DNA of 64,000 nt, from contig NZ_CP078091.1 in assembly GCF_025917005.1 (NCBI RefSeq), positions 1,736,001-1,800,000 on the forward strand, given 5' to 3'. This DNA comes from Porphyrobacter sp. ULC335 (GTDB taxonomy: Bacteria; Pseudomonadota; Alphaproteobacteria; Sphingomonadales; Sphingomonadaceae). This document shows positions 41,250-49,239 of the stretch, piece by piece. Under the pieces are notes generated by a model. It ran no database searches and was not told the DNA's origin. It was given only the letters and a program-made list of their open reading frames with translations. The position numbers were made by a program, and so were the translations under genes. The first letter of the stretch is position 1, and the number at the start of each line of letters is the position of its first letter.

Positions 41250-42281
41250 ATGTTGAACGATGCTTCCCCGTTTCCCGATTTTGCTTACGACACCGCGCAG
41301 GACGGGGCGGGGCTGCCCGCGCGCGTCGCGATCTTTGGCGAGGATGAGGGCCTGCGCCGCCAGATCGGTGCGGACCTTGGCGGGGCGGGGTTCCGCAGCA
41401 TTGACGGCGGGGGCCTGCGCGCCCTGCTTGAAGGGCCGATTGCTCTGCTGGGCGATGTGGTGGTGGTCGATTGCGCGGTCACCGGATCGCGCGGGATTGA
41501 CGGCATGATGCTGGCGGGGCTGGCGCGGCTCGATATGCGGGTGTCGCGATCGGGGGCGAAGCTGATCGTGGCGACCAATCTGGCGGGATTGGATGATGTC
41601 TTTGCGGTGCTCGACCAATCGAACCCGCAGATCCTTGTCTCGCCCAGCCGGGCAGAACGCGTGATCGCGGTTGGCCGGGTGATGGGTGAGGCGGGGGCGG
41701 CACGCCTGCGCGAAATGGGCGAGGAAGACCGCGTGGCCTTGCTGCGCCTGTCCCAGCAGGTCGAGGCTATTGCCCATTCGCTTGATCGCCTGTCCAAGCC
41801 GGAGGCAGGGCGCGGAACGGTTCTGGGTGAATTCAAGCGGGATTTCCGCAGCTATCGCCCGGACACAAGCGGCCCGGAACTGCCGGAATTTGGCGGCGGC
41901 GCAGCGGCAAAGCAGTCAGATTGCCGGGCGGCGCTTCCCGATCCGCAGATGGTGCGCCAGATCATCGCCAACCGGCAGGCGCGCGCGCGGTTCTTCGACC
42001 CGGCGCTGTTCGGCGATCCGGCGTGGGACATGCTGCTCGATCTCACGGCCGCTCATGGTGAAGGCGCGCAGGTCTCGGTCACCTCGCTGTGCATTGCTGC
42101 CGGGGTGCCTGCCACCACCGCGCTGCGCTGGCTGACACAGATGGTGGAAACCGGCATCTTCATACGCGTGCCCGATCCGGCGGACCGCCGCCGCGCCTTC
42201 ATCGCGCTCAGCGAAAAGGCGATTGCGGCAATGTCGGGCTATTTCGCGAGCCTGCGCACTCCGGTGCTGCAAGCCGCCTGA
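41250..42281 (+). CDS. Winged-helix (MarR-like) protein behind a LexA box
   Basis: A 343-residue protein. Its N-terminal part (about 20-150) has the alternating pattern of a receiver-like alpha/beta domain (ARVAIFGEDEGLRRQI, VVVVDCAVTGSRG, KLIVATN) and its C-terminal 100 residues form a winged helix (SVTSLCIAAGVPATTALRWL, GIFIRVPDPADRRRAFIALS). A helical segment (VALLRLSQQVEAIAHSLDRL) and a disordered linker lie between. The DRRR wing resembles MarR proteins. Start at 41250 is supported by TTGGAG 9 nt upstream. The SOS box suggests DNA-damage induction; function unknown. Convergent with the CysG gene 3 bp away. Confidence 0.7.
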   Translation: MLNDASPFPDFAYDTAQDGAGLPARVAIFGEDEGLRRQIGADLGGAGFRSIDGGGLRALLEGPIALLGDVVVVDCAVTGSRGIDGMMLAGLARLDMRVSRSGAKLIVATNLAGLDDVFAVLDQSNPQILVSPSRAERVIAVGRVMGEAGAARLREMGEEDRVALLRLSQQVEAIAHSLDRLSKPEAGRGTVLGEFKRDFRSYRPDTSGPELPEFGGGAAAKQSDCRAALPDPQMVRQIIANRQARARFFDPALFGDPAWDMLLDLTAAHGEGAQVSVTSLCIAAGVPATTALRWLTQMVETGIFIRVPDPADRRRAFIALSEKAIAAMSGYFASLRTPVLQAA

Positions 42282-42284
42282 GGG

Positions 42285-43211
42285 TCAGGCTCTGGGGCAA
42301 GCTCCGGGCCGCCAATGCAGGATCAGGGTGAGGCCGGGAGCATCCTCGTCGGATTGCGGGGTCGCACGTTCAGACCCCGTCCCGCCCGGTCCAAAGGCCT
42401 CGCTGCGCGGGTTAGACCCCCCTTTGACCCCCTCCAGACCCCCCTTAGACCCCGTTTCGACGCCCTGTTTCACGTGAAACAGGCGCCTTTGCGCATCGGC
42501 ACGGGCTCTGGCGAGGATCGCTGCCGGTACGTCGCCATCCAGCAGCAGGACATCCGCCTCGCCTAGCAGACGTGCTTGGCGAAGGGTCAGCTCTTCGGGG
42601 TCAGGGCTGGTGAGGGTGATCGCGAATGTGGTTCCCGAAACGGGCGCTAGCGTGCCCTCGGCCCAATCGGCAACACGCTGAAAAGACTGCGTATCAAGCG
42701 GATCTAGCGGCCCGCCCTCGCGCAAAGCCGCATCGACCACGCGCCGCCGGTCGGCCCCGTCCGGAAAGCGCCGCCGCAGCACCGGCCGCACTGTCTCCAG
42801 CGCCTTGGCGAGAAGGCCGAGCGTGTCCGGCAACATCCGCTCCAACCGCAAACGCACATGCTTTGCCAGCCCGGCAGACGCGCCGCCGGTGCCGATGGCG
42901 ATCAGCAGCGGGTCACGATCAAGGATGGAAGGCGTTGTAAAGTCGCACAAGTCTGGCCGGTCGACAACATTGACCAGCATCCCCGCACAGCGCGCATTGA
43001 TCGCCGCCACCTCGCAGGCCCTTGCATCATCATAGGCAATGAAGGCGAGCCGCACCCCCTCGTCCACCGCGCGGGCGAGGTCGTCGACGATCACGCCCCC
43101 GGCACGCTCGACCAACCGCCGCTTGGGCTCCGCTGCCGGGCCATCGCCGAGCACAAGTACCTGTTTTCCCGAAACTTGGTGGAACAGTGGCAGGCTGGCG
43201 ATTCGGCTCAT
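42285..43211 (-). CDS. cysG: Precorrin-2 dehydrogenase/sirohydrochlorin ferrochelatase with truncated SUMT remnant
   Basis: A 308-residue CysG-like protein. Residues 1 to about 200 are the NAD-binding dehydrogenase/ferrochelatase module (QVLVLGDGPAAEPKRRL, DFTTPSILDRDPLLIAIGTGGAS). From about 205 to 255, TFAITLTSPDPEELTLRQARLL and ADVLLLDGDVPAAILARARADA align with the first 50 residues of SUMT but have lost its GAGPGD SAM loop, so methyltransferase activity is gone. Then come FHVKQ, encoded by a perfect parS, and a low-complexity tail from 11-bp repeats. It would finish siroheme for cysI, with cobA (8266-9024) doing the methylation. ATG at 43211, 7 bp from the lysA stop. Confidence 0.85.
   Translation of the reverse strand: MSRIASLPLFHQVSGKQVLVLGDGPAAEPKRRLVERAGGVIVDDLARAVDEGVRLAFIAYDDARACEVAAINARCAGMLVNVVDRPDLCDFTTPSILDRDPLLIAIGTGGASAGLAKHVRLRLERMLPDTLGLLAKALETVRPVLRRRFPDGADRRRVVDAALREGGPLDPLDTQSFQRVADWAEGTLAPVSGTTFAITLTSPDPEELTLRQARLLGEADVLLLDGDVPAAILARARADAQRRLFHVKQGVETGSKGGLEGVKGGSNPRSEAFGPGGTGSERATPQSDEDAPGLTLILHWRPGACPRA
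42413..42467. repeat. Five 11-bp phased units next to parS
   Basis: GAC trinucleotides occur at 42415, 42426, 42437, 42448 and 42459, each exactly 11 bp apart, in units such as TAGACCCCCCT, TTGACCCCCTC, CAGACCCCCCT and TAGACCCCGTT. They lie on one helical face and abut the parS palindrome. In cysG they encode a glycine-rich low-complexity tail. Confidence 0.75.
42466..42481. promoter_or_regulatory. parS centromere-like site (ParB binding)
   Basis: TGTTTCACGTGAAACA is a perfect 16-bp palindrome identical to the consensus parS bound by chromosomal ParB (Spo0J). It lies in the cysG coding sequence and is read as FHVKQ, a way in which parS sites often sit in genes. parAB are not in the window. 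Confidence 0.85.
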
Positions 43212-43218
43212 CGCGCCC

Positions 43219-44478
43219 TCAGGCGAGCCATTCGGGCACGCGCTCGGCATCCATGATCGCGCCTGCCTCGATCCGGTCGGCGACCACGGCGAACTTGTCG
43301 CCGTCGACCAGAACTTCGGCGACGAACCCGCGCGAATTGTAGGACGAGGCCATCGTCGCGCCGTAAGCGCCCGCGGTGCGGAACACGGCGAGATCGCCTG
43401 CTTCCAACGCGTCGCATTCGCGGCCCATGGCAAAGGTATCGCCGGTTTCGCAGATCGGGCCGACGATATTGGCCGTCATCTGCGCGCCGGTCGGCTCGAC
43501 CGCTTCGAAGTGGTGATACGCGCCGTAGAGGGCAGGCCGCGCCAGATCGTTCATCGCCGCATCGACGATCACAAAGGGATCCTTGATCCCGCGCTTCACC
43601 CGCACCACGCGGGTCAGCAGCACGCCCGCATTGCCGGCAATCACGCGCCCGGGTTCGAAGATCAGCTTTACGCCCCAGTCCTTGGTCACCCGCGCGACCA
43701 TCGCGCCATATTCCGCAGGCGCAGGCAGCACTTCGCCCACCCGGTAAGGCACGCCTAGCCCGCCGCCGAGGTCCACGTGCGTAACCTCATGCCCCGCACC
43801 GCGCAGCGCCGTCACCAGCGCGCCAAGCTTTGCGAACGCCGCCTCCAGAGGGGCCAAGTCGGCGAGCTGGCTGCCGATATGCACCGCCACGCCGCGCAGG
43901 TTCACCCCCGGCAGTCCCGCCAGCTTGCCGAAAATCTGCCCGGCCTCGCTGATCGGTACGCCGAACTTGTTGTCGGCCTTGCCGGTCGAGATCTTGTCGT
44001 GAGTGCCGGCGTCGACATCGGGATTGATCCGCAGCGTGCACTGCGCGGTCATGCCCTTGGCGGCGGCGATCTCCGCGAGTTCGACGCCCTCTTCCTCGCT
44101 CTCGATATTGAACTGGCCGATCCCGGCATCCAGCGCGGCGACCATCTCCGCCGCCGTCTTGCCCACGCCCGAGAAGACGATCATCTCCGGCGCGATCCCG
44201 GCGGCCAGAGCGCGGCGCATCTCGCCGACCGAGACCACATCGGCGCCCATGCCCTGCCGGCCCAGCACCTTGAGCACGGCGAGGTTGGGGTTCGATTTCA
44301 CCGCAAAGGCGATCAGCTTGTCCGGCACTGCGTCCAGCGCCTCGCGGAACACGCGGGCATGACGTTCCAGCGTGGCGCGGGAATAGACATAGACGGGGGT
44401 GCCGACCGCATCGGCAATCAGCGGCAGCGGAACGTCCTCGGCGTGCATCACGCCGCCGCGATAGGAGAAATGGTCCAT
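43219..44478 (-). CDS. lysA: Diaminopimelate decarboxylase
   Basis: PLP-dependent fold-III decarboxylase of 419 residues, last step of lysine synthesis. Seen: AFAVKSNPNLAVLKVL with the PLP lysine, HIGSQLADLAPLEAAF, VDLGGGLGVPY, EPGRVIAGNAGVLLTRV, and the C-terminal CETGDTFA with the cross-subunit Cys. It is distal in the argH-LptM-like-lysA cluster, which is conserved in alphaproteobacteria, with only 11 bp from the lipoprotein gene. Confidence 0.97.
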   Translation of the reverse strand: MDHFSYRGGVMHAEDVPLPLIADAVGTPVYVYSRATLERHARVFREALDAVPDKLIAFAVKSNPNLAVLKVLGRQGMGADVVSVGEMRRALAAGIAPEMIVFSGVGKTAAEMVAALDAGIGQFNIESEEEGVELAEIAAAKGMTAQCTLRINPDVDAGTHDKISTGKADNKFGVPISEAGQIFGKLAGLPGVNLRGVAVHIGSQLADLAPLEAAFAKLGALVTALRGAGHEVTHVDLGGGLGVPYRVGEVLPAPAEYGAMVARVTKDWGVKLIFEPGRVIAGNAGVLLTRVVRVKRGIKDPFVIVDAAMNDLARPALYGAYHHFEAVEPTGAQMTANIVGPICETGDTFAMGRECDALEAGDLAVFRTAGAYGATMASSYNSRGFVAEVLVDGDKFAVVADRIEAGAIMDAERVPEWLA

Positions 44479-44489
44479 TGGTATCGTTT

Positions 44490-44729
44490 CTATTCGGGCG
44501 GGAGATCGAAGGGATCGTCCTGGCGTTCTTCAGAGCGGCGGCGAAGTTCCACGCTGCGTTCGGGTGCAGCCAGGGCATCGCGGCGCAGCAGTTCTTCCGC
44601 CGAAGGTTTCGTGGCGGTGCCATAAGGCGCAGCGGGAAGGGCCGCGCCGTCGGGCGGGGTGAGCGGCGCTCTGGTTCCGCAGGCGCAGAGCAGGGCGGCA
44701 AGGCCCATAGCAGCGATGGTGCGCATCAT
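44490..44729 (-). CDS. lptM: LptM-like small lipoprotein
   Basis: A 79-residue lipoprotein. The signal peptide [17 protein letters not shown] ends in a lipobox, and the mature N-terminus [12 protein letters not shown] matches the CGxxGPL pattern of LptM (YifL), which stabilises LptD-LptE assembly in the outer membrane. The acidic/basic C-terminal tail ends DPFDLPPE. Start: tandem ATGs at 44729/44726, the first overlapping the argH stop as ATGA. The position between argH and lysA is the usual one in alphaproteobacteria. Confidence 0.8.
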   Translation of the reverse strand: MMRTIAAMGLAALLCACGTRAPLTPPDGAALPAAPYGTATKPSAEELLRRDALAAPERSVELRRRSEERQDDPFDLPPE

Positions 44730-46138
44730 TCCTCCATACCCAGCGCCTTGCGCGCTGCCGCGACCTGCCAACGGACCTGATCGGGCGCGGTTCCGCCATA
44801 GGACGCACGCGCCGCGACAGAGGCATCGACCGACAGCGCAGCATAGACGCTTTCGTCGATCCGCGCATCGATCACCTTGAGGTCTTCGATCGACAGCTGA
44901 TCGAGGGCGATTCCGCGCGATTCCGCCAGCTTGACCGCAGCGCCGGTGATATGGTGCGCCTCGCGGAACGGGATGCCCGCCTGCCTCACCAGCCAGTCGG
45001 CAAGGTCGGTCGCGGTGGCATAGCCGAGTTCGGCGGCGGCGCGCATCCGGGCGGTGTTGAAGGTGGCCCCCGCGATCATGCCCGTCATCGCCGCGACTGA
45101 AAGCGCCATGAGGCTGGCCGCTTCGAACACCGGCGGCTTGTCGTCCTGCATGTCCTTGGAATAGGCGAGCGGCAGGCCCTTCATGGTAATCATCAAACTG
45201 GTCAGCGCCCCGATCACGCGCCCGGAATGGCCGCGCACCAGCTCGGCCGCATCGGGGTTCTTCTTCTGCGGCATGATCGACGAGCCGGTCGAGAGGCTGT
45301 CGGGCAGGCGGATGAAGCCGAAGGGCTGGCTGGCCCACAGGATCAGTTCCTCCGCCAGACGCGAGAGATGCAGTGCGGTGGCCGAACAGCTCCACAGGAA
45401 GTCTAGCGCAAAGTCGCGGTCGGACACGGCGTCCAGTGAATTGGCGGTGGGCCGGTCAAAGCCGAGCGCCGCCGCCGTCGCCTCGCGGTCGATCGGGAAG
45501 CCGGTTCCTGCCAGCGCCGCAGAGCCGAGCGGGCATTCGTTCATCCGCGCCTTCGCGTCGGCAATCCGTGCGCGATCCCGGCGGAACATCTCGTAATAGG
45601 CCATCAGGTGGTGGCCGAGGGTTACCGGCTGCGCGGTCTGCAAGTGGGTGAAGCCGGGCATGATGCTGTCTGCATGTTCGCCCGCGCGGGTCACCAGAGC
45701 GTGCTGGAGCGCGACCAGCCCTTCGTCCATCTGGGCAAAGGCATCGCGCACCCACAGGCGGAAATCGGTTGCGACCTGATCGTTGCGGCTGCGTGCGGTG
45801 TGGAGCCTTCCGGCGACCGGCCCGATCAGTTCGGCGAGCCGCGCCTCGGTGGTCATGTGGATGTCTTCGCGGTCCCAATCCTCGGGTACGCCATTTGCTT
45901 CGTATTCGGCGGCCACGGCATCGAGGCCAGCGCTGATCGCGGCGGTATCCTCGGGCGCGACAATGCCCGCTGCGCCCAGCATCGCCACATGCGCCTTGCT
46001 GGCGGCGATGTCCTGCCGCCACAGGGCCTTGTCGAAGGGGATCGAGGCGTTGATTTCGCGCATGATGGCGCTAGGGCCGTCAGCGAAGCGCCCGCCCCAC
46101 ATCGCGTTGGTCGCAGCCCCTGCATCGGAGCCTGTCAT
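44726..46138 (-). CDS. argH: Argininosuccinate lyase
   Basis: ArgH of 470 residues, splitting argininosuccinate to arginine and fumarate. Seen: [21 protein letters not shown] near the N-terminus (given in part), [30 protein letters not shown] and the fumarase-superfamily signature [12 protein letters not shown]. The start at 46138 overlaps the divergent tlpA ATG (CATG); a later ATG at 46102 just before WGGRF is possible and would separate the genes by 34 bp. Its stop overlaps the LptM-like gene. Confidence 0.96.
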   Translation of the reverse strand: MTGSDAGAATNAMWGGRFADGPSAIMREINASIPFDKALWRQDIAASKAHVAMLGAAGIVAPEDTAAISAGLDAVAAEYEANGVPEDWDREDIHMTTEARLAELIGPVAGRLHTARSRNDQVATDFRLWVRDAFAQMDEGLVALQHALVTRAGEHADSIMPGFTHLQTAQPVTLGHHLMAYYEMFRRDRARIADAKARMNECPLGSAALAGTGFPIDREATAAALGFDRPTANSLDAVSDRDFALDFLWSCSATALHLSRLAEELILWASQPFGFIRLPDSLSTGSSIMPQKKNPDAAELVRGHSGRVIGALTSLMITMKGLPLAYSKDMQDDKPPVFEAASLMALSVAAMTGMIAGATFNTARMRAAAELGYATATDLADWLVRQAGIPFREAHHITGAAVKLAESRGIALDQLSIEDLKVIDARIDESVYAALSVDASVAARASYGGTAPDQVRWQVAAARKALGMEE

Positions 46139-46703
46139 GTCCCGCTCGCCGCTCATCCTTGCACTACCGCTCCTGCTGCTGGCGGGATGCGATAGGGCTG
46201 CCGAGGCCCCGGCGCAACCGGTTGCGCAGGGGGAAGCGGCCAAGACGCCGACAGGTCTGATGACGCGCCAGTTTGCCGGTACGCCGCTTCCGGCGATGCA
46301 GTTCAGCGATGCGGGCGGCAAGACGCTCGATCTTGGCGCGCAGGACGGGCCGGTGCTGCTCAACCTGTGGGCGACATGGTGCGCGCCCTGCGTCAAGGAA
46401 ATGCCGCAGCTTGATGCGCTGGCCGCAGAGCTGGACGGTGAGGTGCGCGTCATAACCGTCAGTCAGGATGTGCGCGGGGCCGAGGTGGTGACGCCGTTCT
46501 TCGCCAAGGCCGGGCTCAAGCGGCTCGAACCGTGGCTCGATCCCGAGACAGAATTGTCCGCGCAGTTTACGCCCGAAGGCGCGCTGCCGCTGACGATCCT
46601 GTTTGATGCGTCGGGCAAGGAAGTGTTGCGTGTGGCAGGCGGTTATGAATGGGACAGCCCCGAGGCGGCGGCACTGGTGCGCGAGGCGCTGGCCGCGAAT
46701 TAA
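46137..46703 (+). CDS. tlpA: TlpA-family thiol-disulfide lipoprotein
   Basis: Periplasmic thioredoxin-like lipoprotein of 188 residues. The signal peptide ends with lipobox LAGC at about 15-18. The thioredoxin fold carries WCAPC (81-85) in [15 protein letters not shown] and a cis-Pro segment [10 protein letters not shown]. TlpA proteins reduce periplasmic disulfides, for example in cytochrome c or cytochrome oxidase assembly. The start cannot be moved downstream without losing the signal peptide, so the overlap with argH is real if argH begins at 46138. A tlpA-argH-lptM-lysA neighbourhood is common in alphaproteobacteria. Confidence 0.92.
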   Translation: MSRSPLILALPLLLLAGCDRAAEAPAQPVAQGEAAKTPTGLMTRQFAGTPLPAMQFSDAGGKTLDLGAQDGPVLLNLWATWCAPCVKEMPQLDALAAELDGEVRVITVSQDVRGAEVVTPFFAKAGLKRLEPWLDPETELSAQFTPEGALPLTILFDASGKEVLRVAGGYEWDSPEAAALVREALAAN

Positions 46704-46705
46704 CG

Positions 46706-47554
46706 TCAGGCGGTGAGCCGCTGCCCGATGGCCTGACCCATGCGAAGCGGATCGCCCGGCTTCAGGTCTTCGCGCCATTCGACCCGGCCGGGCTCGAACA
46801 GCACCACCACGGTGGAGCCGAGGTAGAACCGGCCCATCTCGTCTCCGGCGGCAAAGGCATGACCCTTGCCCGCGAAGGCTTCATGCACCGGAGCCGAAGC
46901 GTGGGTGCGGAAGGCATTGGGCCACACGGTGTCGATCCCTGCCACGATCATCGCGCCGACCATCACGCTGGCGAAATGTCCGTCCGGTCCGTCAAATCGG
47001 CAGGAGAGCCGTTCATTGCGGGCGAACAGCCGGTCGACCCCGGCGGCGGTCGCGACGTTGACCGAGTAGAGATCACCCGGGATGTAGCTGGTCGCCTGCA
47101 AGGTGCCGGCGGCGGGCATGTGGACGCGGTGATAATCCTTGGGGCTGAGATAGATGGTCATGAACCGCCCGCCCTCGAACCGCACTGCCTCTGCCGCGCT
47201 GCAGCCGAGGATCTCCGCCACGGAATAGTCGCGCCCTTTGGCCTGAATGATCCGCCCGGCCGCAATCGGGCCGAGCTGGCTGACTGCGCCGTCCGCAGGC
47301 GAGAGGATGCACTGCCCCGCATCGGCCAGCGGGCGTGCGCCGGGCTTCAGCTCCCGGGTGAAGAAGTCGTTGAAGCTAGTGAATTGTCCGATGCCGCGCG
47401 CCGCTTCGGAAAGGTCGACCCCATAGGCCGCGACGAAGCGGCGGATCAGCCGGTCACGCAGCCACGGCGTCCGGCTCGCGGCAATGCTCCCGGCAAAGCG
47501 CGAAAGGGCGTGTTGGGGAAGGATATGCTGGAGCGCGATGAAGGCTGAGGACAT
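46706..47554 (-). CDS. psd: Phosphatidylserine decarboxylase
   Basis: Pyruvoyl enzyme of 282 residues that makes phosphatidylethanolamine in the inner membrane. The E. coli-type layout is clear: FTSFNDFFTRELKPGARP, SPADGAVSQLG, YLSPKDYHRVHMPAAG, GHFASVMVGAMIVAGI, and the self-cleavage motif LGST (245-248) whose Ser247 becomes the pyruvoyl group. Convergent with tlpA, 2 bp apart. The phosphatidylserine synthase gene is not in the window. Confidence 0.96.
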   Translation of the reverse strand: MSSAFIALQHILPQHALSRFAGSIAASRTPWLRDRLIRRFVAAYGVDLSEAARGIGQFTSFNDFFTRELKPGARPLADAGQCILSPADGAVSQLGPIAAGRIIQAKGRDYSVAEILGCSAAEAVRFEGGRFMTIYLSPKDYHRVHMPAAGTLQATSYIPGDLYSVNVATAAGVDRLFARNERLSCRFDGPDGHFASVMVGAMIVAGIDTVWPNAFRTHASAPVHEAFAGKGHAFAAGDEMGRFYLGSTVVVLFEPGRVEWREDLKPGDPLRMGQAIGQRLTA

Positions 47555-47600
47555 GGGGATGCGCTAGTGGCAGTCGCGGCCCTGCGCAAGCTGCGGGGGA

Positions 47601-48353
47601 TCAGAGCGTCGCGGTTTGCCCGCCGTCGACCTTGATCGCGCAGCCGGTGATGAAGCTGGCACGCGGGCTGGCGAGGAAGGTTGCCATGTCACCGAACTCC
47701 TCGGGCCGTCCAAGCCTGCCTGCGGGGATCGCCGCGATCGAGCGGGCGGTGATCTGTTCGGGTGCCATGCCGCTGCCCGCCGCCATGGCGCTGTGGAGGC
47801 TGGTCAGGCGGTCGGTGGCGATCTGGCCGGGCAGCAGCAGATTGACCGTCACCCCGTCCGCCGCGACCTCGGCCGCGAGCGTCTTGCACCACGAAGCGAG
47901 CATCGCGCGCACCGCGTTGGACAGGACAAGGCCGGGGATCGGCGTCAGCAGGCTTGTCGAGGCAACCGCGAGAATGCGTCCGAAGCCGCGCGCCCGCATC
48001 TCCGGCAGGAACGCCTGCGCCAGCGTCAGCTGGGCGTTGAACATGCGGTTGAACACCGCGGCGAAATCATCGGGGCCGGTCGTCGCCGCCGCGCCGGTCG
48101 GCGGGCCGCCGGAGTTGAGCACGAGGATATCGGGCGAACGGCCCGCATCGCGCACCGCCGCGATGATCGCCTGCGGGGCGGCGGGATTATCAAGGTCGGC
48201 GATGATGTGCTGGACGGCGGAGACATCACTCGCCGATCGCGCCACAGTGATGACATCCGCGCCCTCATCGCCAAGCGAGGCGGCAATGGCGCGGCCCAGC
48301 CCCTTGCTCGCGCCCAGCACAAGTGCGGTTTTGCCCTCGAGTTGCAGATCCAC
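47601..48353 (-). CDS. SDR-family oxidoreductase lacking the catalytic Tyr
   Basis: Short-chain dehydrogenase-like protein of 250 residues. It has the cofactor motif LGASKGLGRAIA and LNSGGPP in place of NNAG, but the site of YxxxK reads LVLSNAVR, so the catalytic Tyr and Lys are not conserved. This matches a known BKR-like SDR subgroup without the classical active site. Function unknown; sugar- or acyl-related reactions are often guessed. Start: GTG at 48353 after GGGAGAA; the longer frame runs through the tRNA-Val gene and is spurious. Confidence 0.85.
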   Translation of the reverse strand: MDLQLEGKTALVLGASKGLGRAIAASLGDEGADVITVARSASDVSAVQHIIADLDNPAAPQAIIAAVRDAGRSPDILVLNSGGPPTGAAATTGPDDFAAVFNRMFNAQLTLAQAFLPEMRARGFGRILAVASTSLLTPIPGLVLSNAVRAMLASWCKTLAAEVAADGVTVNLLLPGQIATDRLTSLHSAMAAGSGMAPEQITARSIAAIPAGRLGRPEEFGDMATFLASPRASFITGCAIKVDGGQTATL

Positions 48354-48460
48354 GGCGCTTCTCCCTGTCGATTGATCGCTGGCTTGCAGCTTGCCCGAAT
48401 CGCAGCACGAGCGCGCCTGATCAAATGGGCCGTGGCTGGGGAGCGCCGAAGCGTTCGCCG

Positions 48461-48533
48461 TGGGCGGTGACGGGCTCGAACCGCCGACCCTCTCGGTGTA
48501 AACGAGATGCTCTACCAACTGAGCTAACCGCCC
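48461..48533 (-). tRNA. tRNA-Val (anticodon TAC)
   Basis: The minus strand folds to a cloverleaf: acceptor GGGCGGT/ACCGCCC, D-arm AGCTCAGTTGGTAGAGC, anticodon stem TCTCG/CGAGA with loop TTTACAC (anticodon TAC), and T-arm GGTTCGAGCC. Discriminator A; CCA not encoded. Confidence 0.96.
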
Positions 48534-48612
48534 CACGGCGTTGGCTTCGCGCCGTTTACCTGTGTTGCGGCAGGGGTCAAGCCGCTAGAACAGGCGCGCA
48601 ATCCAGCGAGGC

Positions 48613-49230
48613 ATGGCAGGCACGATGATCAAGACCGAACTCAATGACGGAACCCCGGTCTGTATCCGCCGGGTGCGGCCCGGGGACGAGCAGCGCCTGA
48701 AGGACGGGATCGCGCAGCTTTCGCCGCAATCGCGCTACCTGCGGTTCTTCTCCGGCATGCGCGAGGCTCCGCCGCAGGTGCTACGCGCGCTCGCCAGCGT
48801 CGACGGGCATGATCACATCGCTTGGGGCGCGTTGCGGTCTGACTTGGCCGATACGCCCGCGCTGGGCGTGGTCCACGCCTTTCGCGACAAGGACGATCCA
48901 GACGGCGCGGAATATTCGGTCGCGGTGGTGGACGACTATCACGGGCGCGGGCTTGCGCGGTTGCTGACAGCGGTGTTGCTGCTCGATTGCGCGCGCGAAG
49001 GTCTAGCGCATTTCACGGTCCACATCCTGCCTGAAAACCGCCCGGCGCTGTCGCTGGCCCGCTCGCTCGGGGCCGAAGGGGTGGGCTACGACTCCGGCGT
49101 CTCGGTGCTGGAGATCGACATTGCCGAGGCGCTGGGCGCTCTGCGCGCGGAGAGCGATGTGCCGGGGCTGGCAGCGGTGTTTGCGCAGTTCGACGACGCG
49201 GCGCTAGGCGCAGGGCCAACCAGCGGCTAG
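48613..49230 (+). CDS. GNAT-family N-acetyltransferase
   Basis: GNAT acetyltransferase of 205 residues. Seen: the beta strand CIRRVRPGDEQRL, LRFFSGMREAPP, and the acetyl-CoA loop EYSVAVVDDYHGRGLARLL. It resembles single-domain GNATs related to the acetyltransferase part of protein acetylases (substrate pattern LSPQSRYLRFF). Substrate unknown. ATG at 48625 (MIKTELN) is an alternative start. It begins 80 bp from the tRNA-Val gene; asparaginase follows after 9 bp. Confidence 0.85.
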   Translation: MAGTMIKTELNDGTPVCIRRVRPGDEQRLKDGIAQLSPQSRYLRFFSGMREAPPQVLRALASVDGHDHIAWGALRSDLADTPALGVVHAFRDKDDPDGAEYSVAVVDDYHGRGLARLLTAVLLLDCAREGLAHFTVHILPENRPALSLARSLGAEGVGYDSGVSVLEIDIAEALGALRAESDVPGLAAVFAQFDDAALGAGPTSG

Positions 49231-49239
49231 GGCGCTGCC

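Noticed and set aside
42413..42467. CRISPR-like array
   Set aside because: Repeats are 11 bp with no spacers and no cas genes; they are a phased tandem array.
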